A DNA stretch of 64,000 nucleotides from Streptomyces apocyni (lineage in GTDB: Bacteria > Actinomycetota > Actinomycetes > Streptomycetales > Streptomycetaceae). The notes beneath the pieces were generated by a model. It worked only from the letters and a program-made list of their open reading frames with translations. It ran no database searches and was not told the origin of the DNA. Numbering within the stretch: position 1 is the first letter of the stretch; every line of letters begins with the position of its first letter. The translations under genes were made by a program, and so were the position numbers. The stretch is from the NCBI RefSeq assembly GCF_009739465.1, contig NZ_WHOM01000065.1, positions 432,313 through 496,312 of the forward strand, written 5' to 3'. Shown here one piece after another: positions 18,490 through 25,514 of the stretch.

Positions 18490-19206
18490 CTACCGCGCCT
18501 GCCCCGGCACCCCGTCCTGGCGCGGCACCGCCCCCGTCGCCCGCTCGTCCAGCAGCGCCTCGCTCGACTGCAGCAGTACCGTTCCCGCGCCGACGAACTC
18601 GAACTGGTGCTCCTCGCCCGATGTACCCCCGAGCCCCGTCAGACCCCGTACGCCGCCCAGGAATCCGCGCAGATACCCGTGGTCGTAGTGGTGGCACGGC
18701 GAGGGGCAGTCCGCCCAGCCCACCAGCGCCTGCGGGTCGACCCGGATCGGCGGCTCCATGAACACCACCTCGCCGTTGGACGCGGCGACGAACTTCCCCG
18801 TACCGATCAGCGTCACAAAGCCGGGCACAATCGACTGCTTCAGCCGGAGACTTGGCTGAAACGCGAGCAAGTTCCCCGATCGGATGGTGAGGTTGCCTTC
18901 GTCCAGATCAAAGGAGTTGACGTCGAAGGCGCGGTCGGCGAGCAGCATCTTGCCCTTGCCCTGGGCGACCACCCAGTCGCTCGCGTGCAGCGGCGAGTGG
19001 AAGCTCGAACGCACCAGGTTGTCGAGCGGGCCATGCCCGATGCCGTTGAACTCGATCGCCCCGTAGAAGGCGATCATCTTGCCCTTCTGCAGGAACCACT
19101 GGCTGCCGTCGAGGTCCACACAGAAGGTGTACGCGTTGACGTTGTCATCGACCGGCAGCGTCGTCGGGTCGTAGATCACGGGACCGTGGGTCACTGAGTC
19201 GCTCAC
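18490..19206 (-). CDS. AIM24-family protein (third of three)
   Basis: A 238-residue protein starting at GTG 19206 (VSDSVTHGPVIYDPTT), overlapping the preceding stop by four bases (GTGA). The family core includes SGNLLAFQPSLRLKQSIVPGF and a glycine-rich beta fold. It is the most diverged of the three and has a tail with a PRQDGVPGQ sequence. AIM24 proteins are named from a yeast mitochondrial factor; their bacterial role is unknown. Probably translated by coupling from the two genes upstream. Confidence 0.85.
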   Translation of the reverse strand: MSDSVTHGPVIYDPTTLPVDDNVNAYTFCVDLDGSQWFLQKGKMIAFYGAIEFNGIGHGPLDNLVRSSFHSPLHASDWVVAQGKGKMLLADRAFDVNSFDLDEGNLTIRSGNLLAFQPSLRLKQSIVPGFVTLIGTGKFVAASNGEVVFMEPPIRVDPQALVGWADCPSPCHHYDHGYLRGFLGGVRGLTGLGGTSGEEHQFEFVGAGTVLLQSSEALLDERATGAVPRQDGVPGQAR

Positions 19207-19853
19207 AACTTCTCTTCGGATGCCTGGACAAACACCGTGCCACTGCCGGAAAGCTCCAACTGGAAGGCCTCGCCCGAGCCGCGGCCCACCATGTCGCGCC
19301 AGCCGATCGCGGTGGAGAGTTTGTTGCGTACGTCGCCGTGGTGCGCGACGTACGCCTGGGGGTCGACGTGCACCGGGCGCTGCGGAGTGATCGGGACCTC
19401 GATGACCCCGCCGTGCGCCATCACGGCCACCGCGCCATGCCCTTCGAGCGTGGTCGTGAACAGCCCCTGGCCGCTGACCTGGCCGCGTACGATGCCCATC
19501 ACGCCGCCCTGGGAGCCCATGAACATGGTGCCCTGCCGCAACGACCCGTCGAAGGCCAGCAGCCGGTCCGCCTCCACGTACAAGGTGTCCCCGGCCAGGT
19601 TGATCACCTGGATGTGGTGACCGCCGTGCCCGAACAGCACCGTGCCGCTGCCCTCGACCGTCATCAGCGGCGTCGCCTCGCCCGCCACCCGGCGCCCGAT
19701 CATCGACCCCAGGCCGCCCTGCCCGCCCTGGATGCTGGGCGTGAACGAGACCTCGCCGCGATACGCGAGCATCGCGCCACGCTGGCTGAAGAGCCGCTGC
19801 CCGGGAGTGATCGTGGCCTCGACCATCTTGGAGTTGAGCTCGCGGAACGCCAT
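19203..19853 (-). CDS. AIM24-family protein (second of three)
   Basis: A 216-residue beta-rich protein, MAFRELNSKMVEATITPGQRLFSQRGAMLAYRGEV. Shared family features are GQGLFTTTLEGHGAVAVMAHGG and the VDPQAYVAHHGDV motif. Its ATG overlaps the previous stop by one base (TGATG) and its own stop overlaps the next GTG, so the three genes form one translationally coupled unit. Function unknown; no signal peptide or membrane helix. Confidence 0.88.
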   Translation of the reverse strand: MAFRELNSKMVEATITPGQRLFSQRGAMLAYRGEVSFTPSIQGGQGGLGSMIGRRVAGEATPLMTVEGSGTVLFGHGGHHIQVINLAGDTLYVEADRLLAFDGSLRQGTMFMGSQGGVMGIVRGQVSGQGLFTTTLEGHGAVAVMAHGGVIEVPITPQRPVHVDPQAYVAHHGDVRNKLSTAIGWRDMVGRGSGEAFQLELSGSGTVFVQASEEKL

Positions 19854-20491
19854 CAGAGGTTCCCTCCGATCGTGTTGCGCTCGCTGGGCTGTACGTAGAC
19901 CAGACCGTCGCCCTCGAAGCGGATCTGGAACGCCTCTCCCGAGCCTTCCCCGATGAACGTGCGGAAGTTCACACCGGACTGGAAGGACTGGTTCAGCTGC
20001 CCCTGGTGCGCGATATACGCCCCTGGGTCGACGATCAGCGGGAACTGGGGCGCGACCCGCAGCACGACGGCCGGACCCTCCGACATGAGCGCGGCCTGCC
20101 CGGTGCCCTCCACGACGGTCGTGAACAGGCCGTTGCCCTGCGAGGCGCCGCGTAGCCCGGTGAACGTGGTGCCGGTGCGCAGCGCGGCGTCCGTGCAGAG
20201 CAGATTGCTCGCCTCGACGTGCAGCTTGTCGCCGTGCAGTCGTACGAGGTTGATGTCGCTGGCCCGGTCCGCGAAGTAGCAGACCCCCTGTCCCCTCACC
20301 TCCATCACGGCCATCTGCTCGCCGGTCAGACGGCGGGTCACCGCGCCGCGCAGGCCCTCACCGCCGCCGGTCATCTTCTTGAAGGTCATCTGCCCGTCGT
20401 AGGCGACCATCGAGCCGTTCTTCGCCTTGACGGCGTCCCCGGTCAGGTCGACGGCGAGCACCCTGCTGCCTTGGAGTCGGAACGTTGCCAC
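19853..20491 (-). CDS. AIM24-family protein (first of three)
   Basis: A 212-residue protein from GTG (VATFRLQGSRVLAVDLTGD). The motif VDPGAYIAHQGQLNQS parallels the second paralogue, and it has the same GNGLFTTVVEGTGQAALMSEG block. It has the first position in the operon, divergent from a DUF3817 gene with about 100 bases between. The ribosome binding site is poor, so the exact start is uncertain. Role unknown. Confidence 0.85.
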   Translation of the reverse strand: MATFRLQGSRVLAVDLTGDAVKAKNGSMVAYDGQMTFKKMTGGGEGLRGAVTRRLTGEQMAVMEVRGQGVCYFADRASDINLVRLHGDKLHVEASNLLCTDAALRTGTTFTGLRGASQGNGLFTTVVEGTGQAALMSEGPAVVLRVAPQFPLIVDPGAYIAHQGQLNQSFQSGVNFRTFIGEGSGEAFQIRFEGDGLVYVQPSERNTIGGNL

Positions 20492-20592
20492 GAGGGTGAC
20501 CGTATCCGTCAGGGGTGGCCCGCCGACAGATCCCCACGGCTGATACGTACTCTGAGGAGACTCCGTTTCCTCCCACCGAAGGTGCCCCCGTC

Positions 20593-20958
20593 GTGGACAT
20601 CAAGACCGCATCCGCCCTCCGCCGCCTCCGTCTGGTCTCCGCGCCGGAGGCCATCTCCTTCCTGCTGCTGCTCGTCTGCTCGGTGCTCAAGCGCACCACG
20701 GACTTCAACGCGGTGCCGGTCATGGGCGCGATCCACGGAGTGCTCTTCATCCTGTACGTGATCTTCTGGCTGGACGCCTGGAACCGCACGAGGTGGGACG
20801 TCAAGCGCGCCGCCCTGTACTTCGTCCTCTCGGTGCTTCCGGCCGGCGGCTTCTTCGCCGAGCGCAAGCTCAAGCAGGAGGCCGAGGACGCGGTCGGCGC
20901 GGTCATCGCCGCACGGGCCCGCAAGGAGGGCGAGAAGGAAGGGGCCGTCGGCGCATGA
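20593..20958 (+). CDS. DUF3817 integral membrane protein
   Basis: A 121-residue protein from GTG 20593 (VVDIKTASALRRLRL); the frame stays open further upstream, so the start is a judgement. Three hydrophobic segments are seen: APEAISFLLLLVCSVL, GAIHGVLFILYVIFWLDAW and AALYFVLSVLPAGGFF. The histidine-containing IHGVLF(I)xYVIF motif is the DUF3817 hallmark and recurs in the gene at 29305. Its stop overlaps the next ATG by four bases. Confidence 0.88.
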   Translation: MDIKTASALRRLRLVSAPEAISFLLLLVCSVLKRTTDFNAVPVMGAIHGVLFILYVIFWLDAWNRTRWDVKRAALYFVLSVLPAGGFFAERKLKQEAEDAVGAVIAARARKEGEKEGAVGA

Positions 20959-21248
20959 TCGTCGCCTTCTCGGTCACTCCGCTCGGCGTCGGCGAGGATG
21001 TGGGGGAACTCGTCGCCGATGCCGTCCGCGTGGTGCGTGAGTCCGGGCTGCCGAACCACACCGACGCGATGTTCACCTCGATCGAGGGTGAGTGGGACGA
21101 GGTGATGGCGGTCGTCAAGCGTGCCGTCGCGGCGGTGGAGGCGCGGGCGCCCCGGGTCTCCGTGGTCCTGAAGGCGGACATCCGCCCCGGCGTGACGGAC
21201 GGCCTCAGCTCCAAGGTGGCCACCGTGGAGCGTCACCTGTCCGCCTAG
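20955..21248 (+). CDS. MTH1187-family thiamine-binding protein
   Basis: A 97-residue ferredoxin-like protein, MIVAFSVTPLGVGEDVGELVADAV, starting at ATG within an ATGA overlap. Members of the YkoF/MTH1187 family bind thiamine or a related pyrimidine; the conserved SIEGEWDEVMAVVKRAV block is present. Coupling to DUF3817 suggests the membrane partner may handle the same ligand (inference). A terminator follows. Confidence 0.88.
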   Translation: MIVAFSVTPLGVGEDVGELVADAVRVVRESGLPNHTDAMFTSIEGEWDEVMAVVKRAVAAVEARAPRVSVVLKADIRPGVTDGLSSKVATVERHLSA

Positions 21249-21283
21249 CGCTCGCGCTCACGCTCGCCCGCTGGAACACCCCG

Positions 21284-21312
21284 AACCCCCGGCCGATATC
21301 GGTCGGGGGTTT
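21284..21312 (+). terminator. Intrinsic terminator after thiamine-binding gene
   Basis: AACCCCCGGCCGAT pairs with ATCGGTCGGGGGTT (one G-U pair), followed by TTCT. It lies 36 bases after the stop and just before a divergent-looking operator. Confidence 0.85.
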
Positions 21313-21326
21313 CTCGCAGCCGAGAG

Positions 21327-21375
21327 TTGAGCGACTGCTCAAAACTCTGTACCTTCATTTTGAGCAGTCGCTCAA
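21327..21375. promoter_or_regulatory. Large duplicated inverted-repeat operator (TetR-type)
   Basis: TTGAGCGACTGCTCAAAA (21327-21344) is repeated as its exact complement at 21358-21375 with 13 bases between. Each arm is itself a near palindrome TTGAGC-N4-GCTCAA, so there are two dimer sites whose centres are 33 bases apart, about three turns. It lies directly before the SRPBCC-DUF4166-TetR operon whose last gene is the likely repressor. Confidence 0.8.
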
Positions 21376-21398
21376 ACATGCCTGACGTGGGGGGTTCC

Positions 21399-22103
21399 GT
21401 GAGTCTGTACATCGAGGCACGCATCCGCACCGACATCGACGCGCTCTGGTCCCACAGCCAGGACCCGGCCCAGCATCAGCGCTGGGACCTGCGCTTCACC
21501 GAGATCGACTACCTGCCGATGGCCCCGGGGGAGCCGCAGCACTTCCGGTACAGCACCCGGGTGCTGCCCGGCCTCACCGTCGCGGGCACCGGGATCTCCG
21601 CCGGTGAGCGGCACCGGCCGGACGGCACTCGTACCTCCGCCCTGCGGTTCAGCTCACCGCACCCGCTGTCCCTCATCGAAGAGGGCAGTGGCTACTGGCG
21701 GTACGTCCCAGACGGTGACGGCGGCGGCGTCCGCTTCATCACCGGGTACGACTACCGGCCGCGCTGGGGCCGCTTCGGGAGCCTGGCCGACCGGCTCGTC
21801 TTCCGGCCGCTGATGGGCTGGGCCACCGCCTGGTCCTTCGACCGGCTGCGGATCTGGCTGGAGCGTGGGGTCAGCCCCGAGCACTCGCTGCTGTCCGCAC
21901 TCGCCGAGGTGCTGCTGCGGCTGGCGTGTGTGGGGGGCGTGGCGCTGCTCTCGCCAGCGGCCGGGGTGCTCATCGCCGTACTCGCCGCGCTGCTGCGACC
22001 GCTGCCGACCACCCCCGCCGCCCGCCGCTGTCTGCGGAAACCGCCGCTGCGCGCGCGTGCCCCGAAGATCCTCCACACCCTCGCCCCCCAGGAGTCGCGA
22101 TGA
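21399..22103 (+). CDS. SRPBCC-family polyketide-cyclase-like protein
   Basis: About 234 residues from GTG 21399 (VSLYIEARIRTDIDALW), preceded by a GGGGGG sequence; ATG 21378 would add seven residues. The N-terminal part fits a START/SRPBCC ligand-binding fold (ALWSHSQDPAQHQRWDLRFTEI). The C-terminal third contains a hydrophobic hairpin (VGGVALLSPAAGVLIAVLAALL) suggesting membrane attachment. It is first in a three-gene coupled operon with DUF4166 and TetR. Ligand unknown. Confidence 0.8.
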   Translation: MSLYIEARIRTDIDALWSHSQDPAQHQRWDLRFTEIDYLPMAPGEPQHFRYSTRVLPGLTVAGTGISAGERHRPDGTRTSALRFSSPHPLSLIEEGSGYWRYVPDGDGGGVRFITGYDYRPRWGRFGSLADRLVFRPLMGWATAWSFDRLRIWLERGVSPEHSLLSALAEVLLRLACVGGVALLSPAAGVLIAVLAALLRPLPTTPAARRCLRKPPLRARAPKILHTLAPQESR

Positions 22104-22789
22104 GCCAGGCCGCCTCGATCTTCCGCACCGCCATGGGCGCCGAGTTCGACCGGCTCCACCCCGCGCTCCAGCGCCGGTTCTCGGTCGGGCTCGCGAGCGG
22201 CGAGGCCTGCACCGGGCGCGGCGTGATGGACCGCGTCTGGCACGGGGGCAGCTTCGTCAAGCCGTTCCTCGCCGTGGGCGGCGTCCGCAACATCCTGGTG
22301 CCCCGTGCGGGCCGCGATGTGCCGTTCGTCATCGAGAACGTGCCGTACAGCGACACTTACGGCCGTGAGACGGTGAGCTTCGTGCGTACCTTCCAACTCC
22401 CCGGCGGCCCCCGCCGCTTCGACGCCCAGATGGTCCTCGCCACTCAGGGCGACCGCGTCCTCGACTACCTCGGCACCCACCAACACCTCGCGTCCGAGCT
22501 GCACTTCTCCACGGACGGCCGGGGCGGTCTGGTCATCCGCTCCTCAGAACACCGCTTCCGGGAGGGGCCCGTCGACGTCCGGGTTCCCGAGCTGATCGGC
22601 GCCGACGCCGAGGTCCGCGAGTCCTTCGACGACCGCAGCGGCCGCTTCCGTATCCGGGTCCGCGTCACCAACCGCCGCTTCGGGCCGCTCTTCGGGTACG
22701 AGGGATCCTTCACGGCGTCGTACGCGGACGTCCGGCGGTGCGGCGTACGCCCGGGGCTGCGCCCGGTGCGCGAGGAGGCCCGCGCGTGA
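22100..22789 (+). CDS. DUF4166 domain protein
   Basis: A 229-residue protein, MSQAASIFRTAMGAEFDRLHPALQRRFSVGL, with ATGA overlap to the upstream gene and a GGAG site nine bases before. The family signature GxxxRVWHG(G) near residue 50 is present. DUF4166 is often fused to NAD-dependent epimerase/saccharopine-dehydrogenase-like proteins. Here it is free-standing beside an SRPBCC protein, suggesting joint action on a hydrophobic ligand (inference). Confidence 0.85.
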   Translation: MSQAASIFRTAMGAEFDRLHPALQRRFSVGLASGEACTGRGVMDRVWHGGSFVKPFLAVGGVRNILVPRAGRDVPFVIENVPYSDTYGRETVSFVRTFQLPGGPRRFDAQMVLATQGDRVLDYLGTHQHLASELHFSTDGRGGLVIRSSEHRFREGPVDVRVPELIGADAEVRESFDDRSGRFRIRVRVTNRRFGPLFGYEGSFTASYADVRRCGVRPGLRPVREEARA

Positions 22790-23454
22790 GCCCGGCGAGC
22801 AAGGCCGCCGCCGAAACCGCGAAGAGCCAGGAGACCAAGGAGAAGCTGCTCGCCGGAGCGCTGCGCACCCTCACCGAGCAGGGCATCGCCAAGACCTCGG
22901 CGCGTACCGTCGCCGCCGCCGCGGGCGTCAACCAGGCGCTGGTCTTCTACCACTTCGGTTCGGTCGACGAGCTGCTCGCCGCGGCCTGCCGGTACGGCAC
23001 GGAGCAGCGCGTCGCGCTCTACCGCGAGCGGCTCGACGAGGTCACCAGCCTCGCCGAGCTGCTGGCCTTCGGGCGGGAGATGCACGCGCGGGAGCGCGAA
23101 CTCGGCCACGTCGCCGTACTGGGCCAGCTTCTCGCGGGTGCTCAGACCCAGCCGCGCCTGGCCCCCGCCACCGCTGCCGGTCTCGACCTGTGGATGGCCG
23201 AGATCGAGAAGGTGCTGGCCCGGGTGCTGGCCACCACGCCGCTCGGCGAGTTCGCCGACCCGGTGGGCCTCGCCCGCGCCGTCGCCGCCTCCTTCGTCGG
23301 AATCGAGCTGTACGAAGGTGTCGACCCCGGCGGCGCGCAGCGCGCCCTGGATGCCCTGGAGCAGCTGACCGTGCTGGTCGCGGCGCTGGAGGAGCTCGGC
23401 CCCGTCGCCCAGCGCGCGGTACGGCACCGGTTGCGCCGTACGACCCGCCGCTGA
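22786..23454 (+). CDS. TetR/AcrR-family regulator
   Basis: A 222-residue regulator from GTG in a GTGA overlap. The HTH is SARTVAAAAGVNQALVFYHFGSVDELL (about residues 38-65). The C-terminal ligand domain is helical with a cavity-type composition. As last gene of the operon behind a duplicated palindrome it most likely represses its own operon, being relieved by a small hydrophobic ligand. Ends RHRLRRTTRR. Confidence 0.9.
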   Translation: MSPASKAAAETAKSQETKEKLLAGALRTLTEQGIAKTSARTVAAAAGVNQALVFYHFGSVDELLAAACRYGTEQRVALYRERLDEVTSLAELLAFGREMHARERELGHVAVLGQLLAGAQTQPRLAPATAAGLDLWMAEIEKVLARVLATTPLGEFADPVGLARAVAASFVGIELYEGVDPGGAQRALDALEQLTVLVAALEELGPVAQRAVRHRLRRTTRR

Positions 23455-23586
23455 GCGCACCCAGCGAGCGCGTCAGCGGCGCGGACTCAGACCGCACCCG
23501 CGACGCGCCCCAGCTCCGAGATCGCCAAACCCGGCGAAACGAAAACCGCTCGCACGGCCGTCTCCCGTTCGACACGCCGACAAATC

Positions 23587-23602
23587 TCCCCTTGTGTGGG
23601 GA
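23587..23602. promoter_or_regulatory. Small hairpin/palindrome in the cslA leader
   Basis: TCCCC, TTGTGT, GGGGA: perfect 5-bp arms, 32 bases before the cslA GTG. Could be an operator or leader hairpin; the surrounding 180 bases have no other clear signal. Confidence 0.3.
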
Positions 23603-23633
23603 TATCGGCACGTTCGATCGGTTGGAGGGCGCT

Positions 23634-25511
23634 GTGCGGCCGGAGGGCTACGACTACGACACCCACAGCAGGCTGGCCGGACCGCTCACCGAGCCGGAAC
23701 CCGGCCCGTACCAGGTGCGGTACCGAAAGCTCCTGTCTCGAGAGCCACACCGAATACGCGCCATCCTGATGATGTGCATGGCGCCGCTGCTCACCGCGCT
23801 GCTGCTCGGTTATCTCGTCTGGCCGTCCAACTGGACCAGGCGCGAGGGAGCTGACCGGTGGCTGGTCGGTCTCGACATGACCATGCTCATCGCGATCGGT
23901 CTGATCGAGCTGTTCATGCTCATCAACGTGGTCTCGATCGCCCACGCCACCATGGTCGCCAGAGACCCGATACCGGTCAGGCCGCGCCCCGGCACCCGCG
24001 TCGCGTTCCTCACCACGTACGTACCGGGAAAGGAGCCGATATCCATGGTCCGGGCCACCCTGGAGGGCGCCGTCGCCCTGCGCCACGACGGCCCGCTCGA
24101 CGTCTGGCTCCTGGACGAGGGCGACGACAGCGCCGCCAAGGCGCTCTGCGCGGAGCTCGGCGTACGCCACTTCACCCGGCGCGGGGTCCCCGAGTGGAAC
24201 CGTAAGAAGGGCGCCCACAAGGCGAAGACCAAGCACGGAAACTACAACGCCTGGCTCGCCCTGCACGGCGACGGATACGAGTTCTTCGCGTCCGTCGACA
24301 CCGACCACGTACCGCTCCCCAACTTTCTGGAGCGGATGCTCGGCTACTTCCGTGACCCGGACATCGCCTTCGTCGTCGGACCGCAGGTGTACGGCAACTA
24401 CACCAGCGCCGTCACCAAGGCGGCCGAGTCCCAGCAGTTCCTCTTCCACGCGCTGATCCAGCGCGCGGGCAACCGCTATCGCGCCCCCATGTTCGTCGGC
24501 ACCAACAACGCCGTACGGATATCCGCGCTGAAGCAGGTCGGCGGCCTCCATGACTCGATCACCGAGGACATGGCCACCGGCTTCGAACTGCACCGCCGAA
24601 GGAATCCGGACACCGGCCGCCACTGGCGCTCGGTCTACACCCCGGACGTGCTCGCCGTCGGCGAGGGCCCGGAGTCCTGGACGGACTTCTTCACCCAGCA
24701 GATGCGCTGGTCACGGGGGACGTACGAGACCCTCATCAAGCAGTACTGGCGCGGAATCTTCCGGATGCCACCGGGCCGCCTCTTCAACTACTCACTGATG
24801 CTGGTCTTCTACCCGATGGCCGCCCTCACCTGGGTACTCGGCATCCTCAGCTGTTCGCTCTTCCTGTGGTTCGGGGCCTCCGGAACCCAGGTCGCCGCGT
24901 CGATCTGGCTGATGCTCTACAGCGACGCCGCGGCCCTGCAGATCGGCCTGTACCTGTGGAACCGCCGCCACAACGTCTCCCCGCACGAACCCGAGGGATC
25001 CGGCGGCCTCGCGGGCATGGTGATGTCCGCGCTCTCCGCACCCATCTACGCCAAGTCGCTGGGCGAGGCCGCGCTCCGGCTGCCCAGCAGGTTCGTGGTC
25101 ACCCCCAAGGGCGGCGACGCCAGCCCGGACCGGCTGCTGACCTTCCGTATCCACCTCGGCTGGGCGGTCGTGGTGGCCAGCGCGCTGACGGCGTCGTTCG
25201 TTCTGGACCACAGTCATGTGGCGATGCGGACCTGGGCCTTCCTGGCCCTGGCCCTCTCGCTCGCGCCCGTCACCGTCTGGGGCTGCGGCCAGCTACGCGG
25301 ACGCGGGAGGTCCGCGGCCCGGCAGCCTCGGCGCGTCCCGGTCGCGGAAGGCGAGCCGGAGCCCGCGTTCGCCACATCCAGCACGGTGGCGAGCACCGTC
25401 ACCGGAACGGTCTCCAGCACCGTCTCCGGAACGGTGTCCAGCACCGTTTCCGGACCCGTCTCCAGCACGGTCTCCGGAACCGTCTCCAGCACGACGACAG
25501 GAGGTAACTGA
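23634..25511 (+). CDS. cslA: CslA, cellulose-synthase-like family 2 glycosyltransferase
   Basis: A 625-residue polytopic protein from GTG 23634 (VRPEGYDYDTHSRLAG) with GGAGGG five bases upstream; the longer open frame crosses the TetR gene and is rejected. GT2 motifs are visible: LLDEGDDS, SVDTDHVPL (DxD), ITEDMATGF (TED) and QQMRWSRGT (Q-x-x-R-W). Two N-terminal and about five C-terminal membrane helices flank the catalytic domain. It makes a beta-glucan at hyphal tips, needed for fruiting and attachment (known for S. coelicolor). The last about 45 residues are four TVSSTVSG repeats, an unusual tail. Confidence 0.93.
   Translation: MRPEGYDYDTHSRLAGPLTEPEPGPYQVRYRKLLSREPHRIRAILMMCMAPLLTALLLGYLVWPSNWTRREGADRWLVGLDMTMLIAIGLIELFMLINVVSIAHATMVARDPIPVRPRPGTRVAFLTTYVPGKEPISMVRATLEGAVALRHDGPLDVWLLDEGDDSAAKALCAELGVRHFTRRGVPEWNRKKGAHKAKTKHGNYNAWLALHGDGYEFFASVDTDHVPLPNFLERMLGYFRDPDIAFVVGPQVYGNYTSAVTKAAESQQFLFHALIQRAGNRYRAPMFVGTNNAVRISALKQVGGLHDSITEDMATGFELHRRRNPDTGRHWRSVYTPDVLAVGEGPESWTDFFTQQMRWSRGTYETLIKQYWRGIFRMPPGRLFNYSLMLVFYPMAALTWVLGILSCSLFLWFGASGTQVAASIWLMLYSDAAALQIGLYLWNRRHNVSPHEPEGSGGLAGMVMSALSAPIYAKSLGEAALRLPSRFVVTPKGGDASPDRLLTFRIHLGWAVVVASALTASFVLDHSHVAMRTWAFLALALSLAPVTVWGCGQLRGRGRSAARQPRRVPVAEGEPEPAFATSSTVASTVTGTVSSTVSGTVSSTVSGPVSSTVSGTVSSTTTGGN
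25384..25500. repeat. 24-bp coding repeats in the cslA 3' end
   Basis: A unit of about 24 bp (core GTCTCCAGCACCGTCTCCGG) encoding TVSSTVSG is repeated about four times with synonymous and few missense changes, just before the stop. Confidence 0.85.
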
Positions 25512-25514
25512 GCT

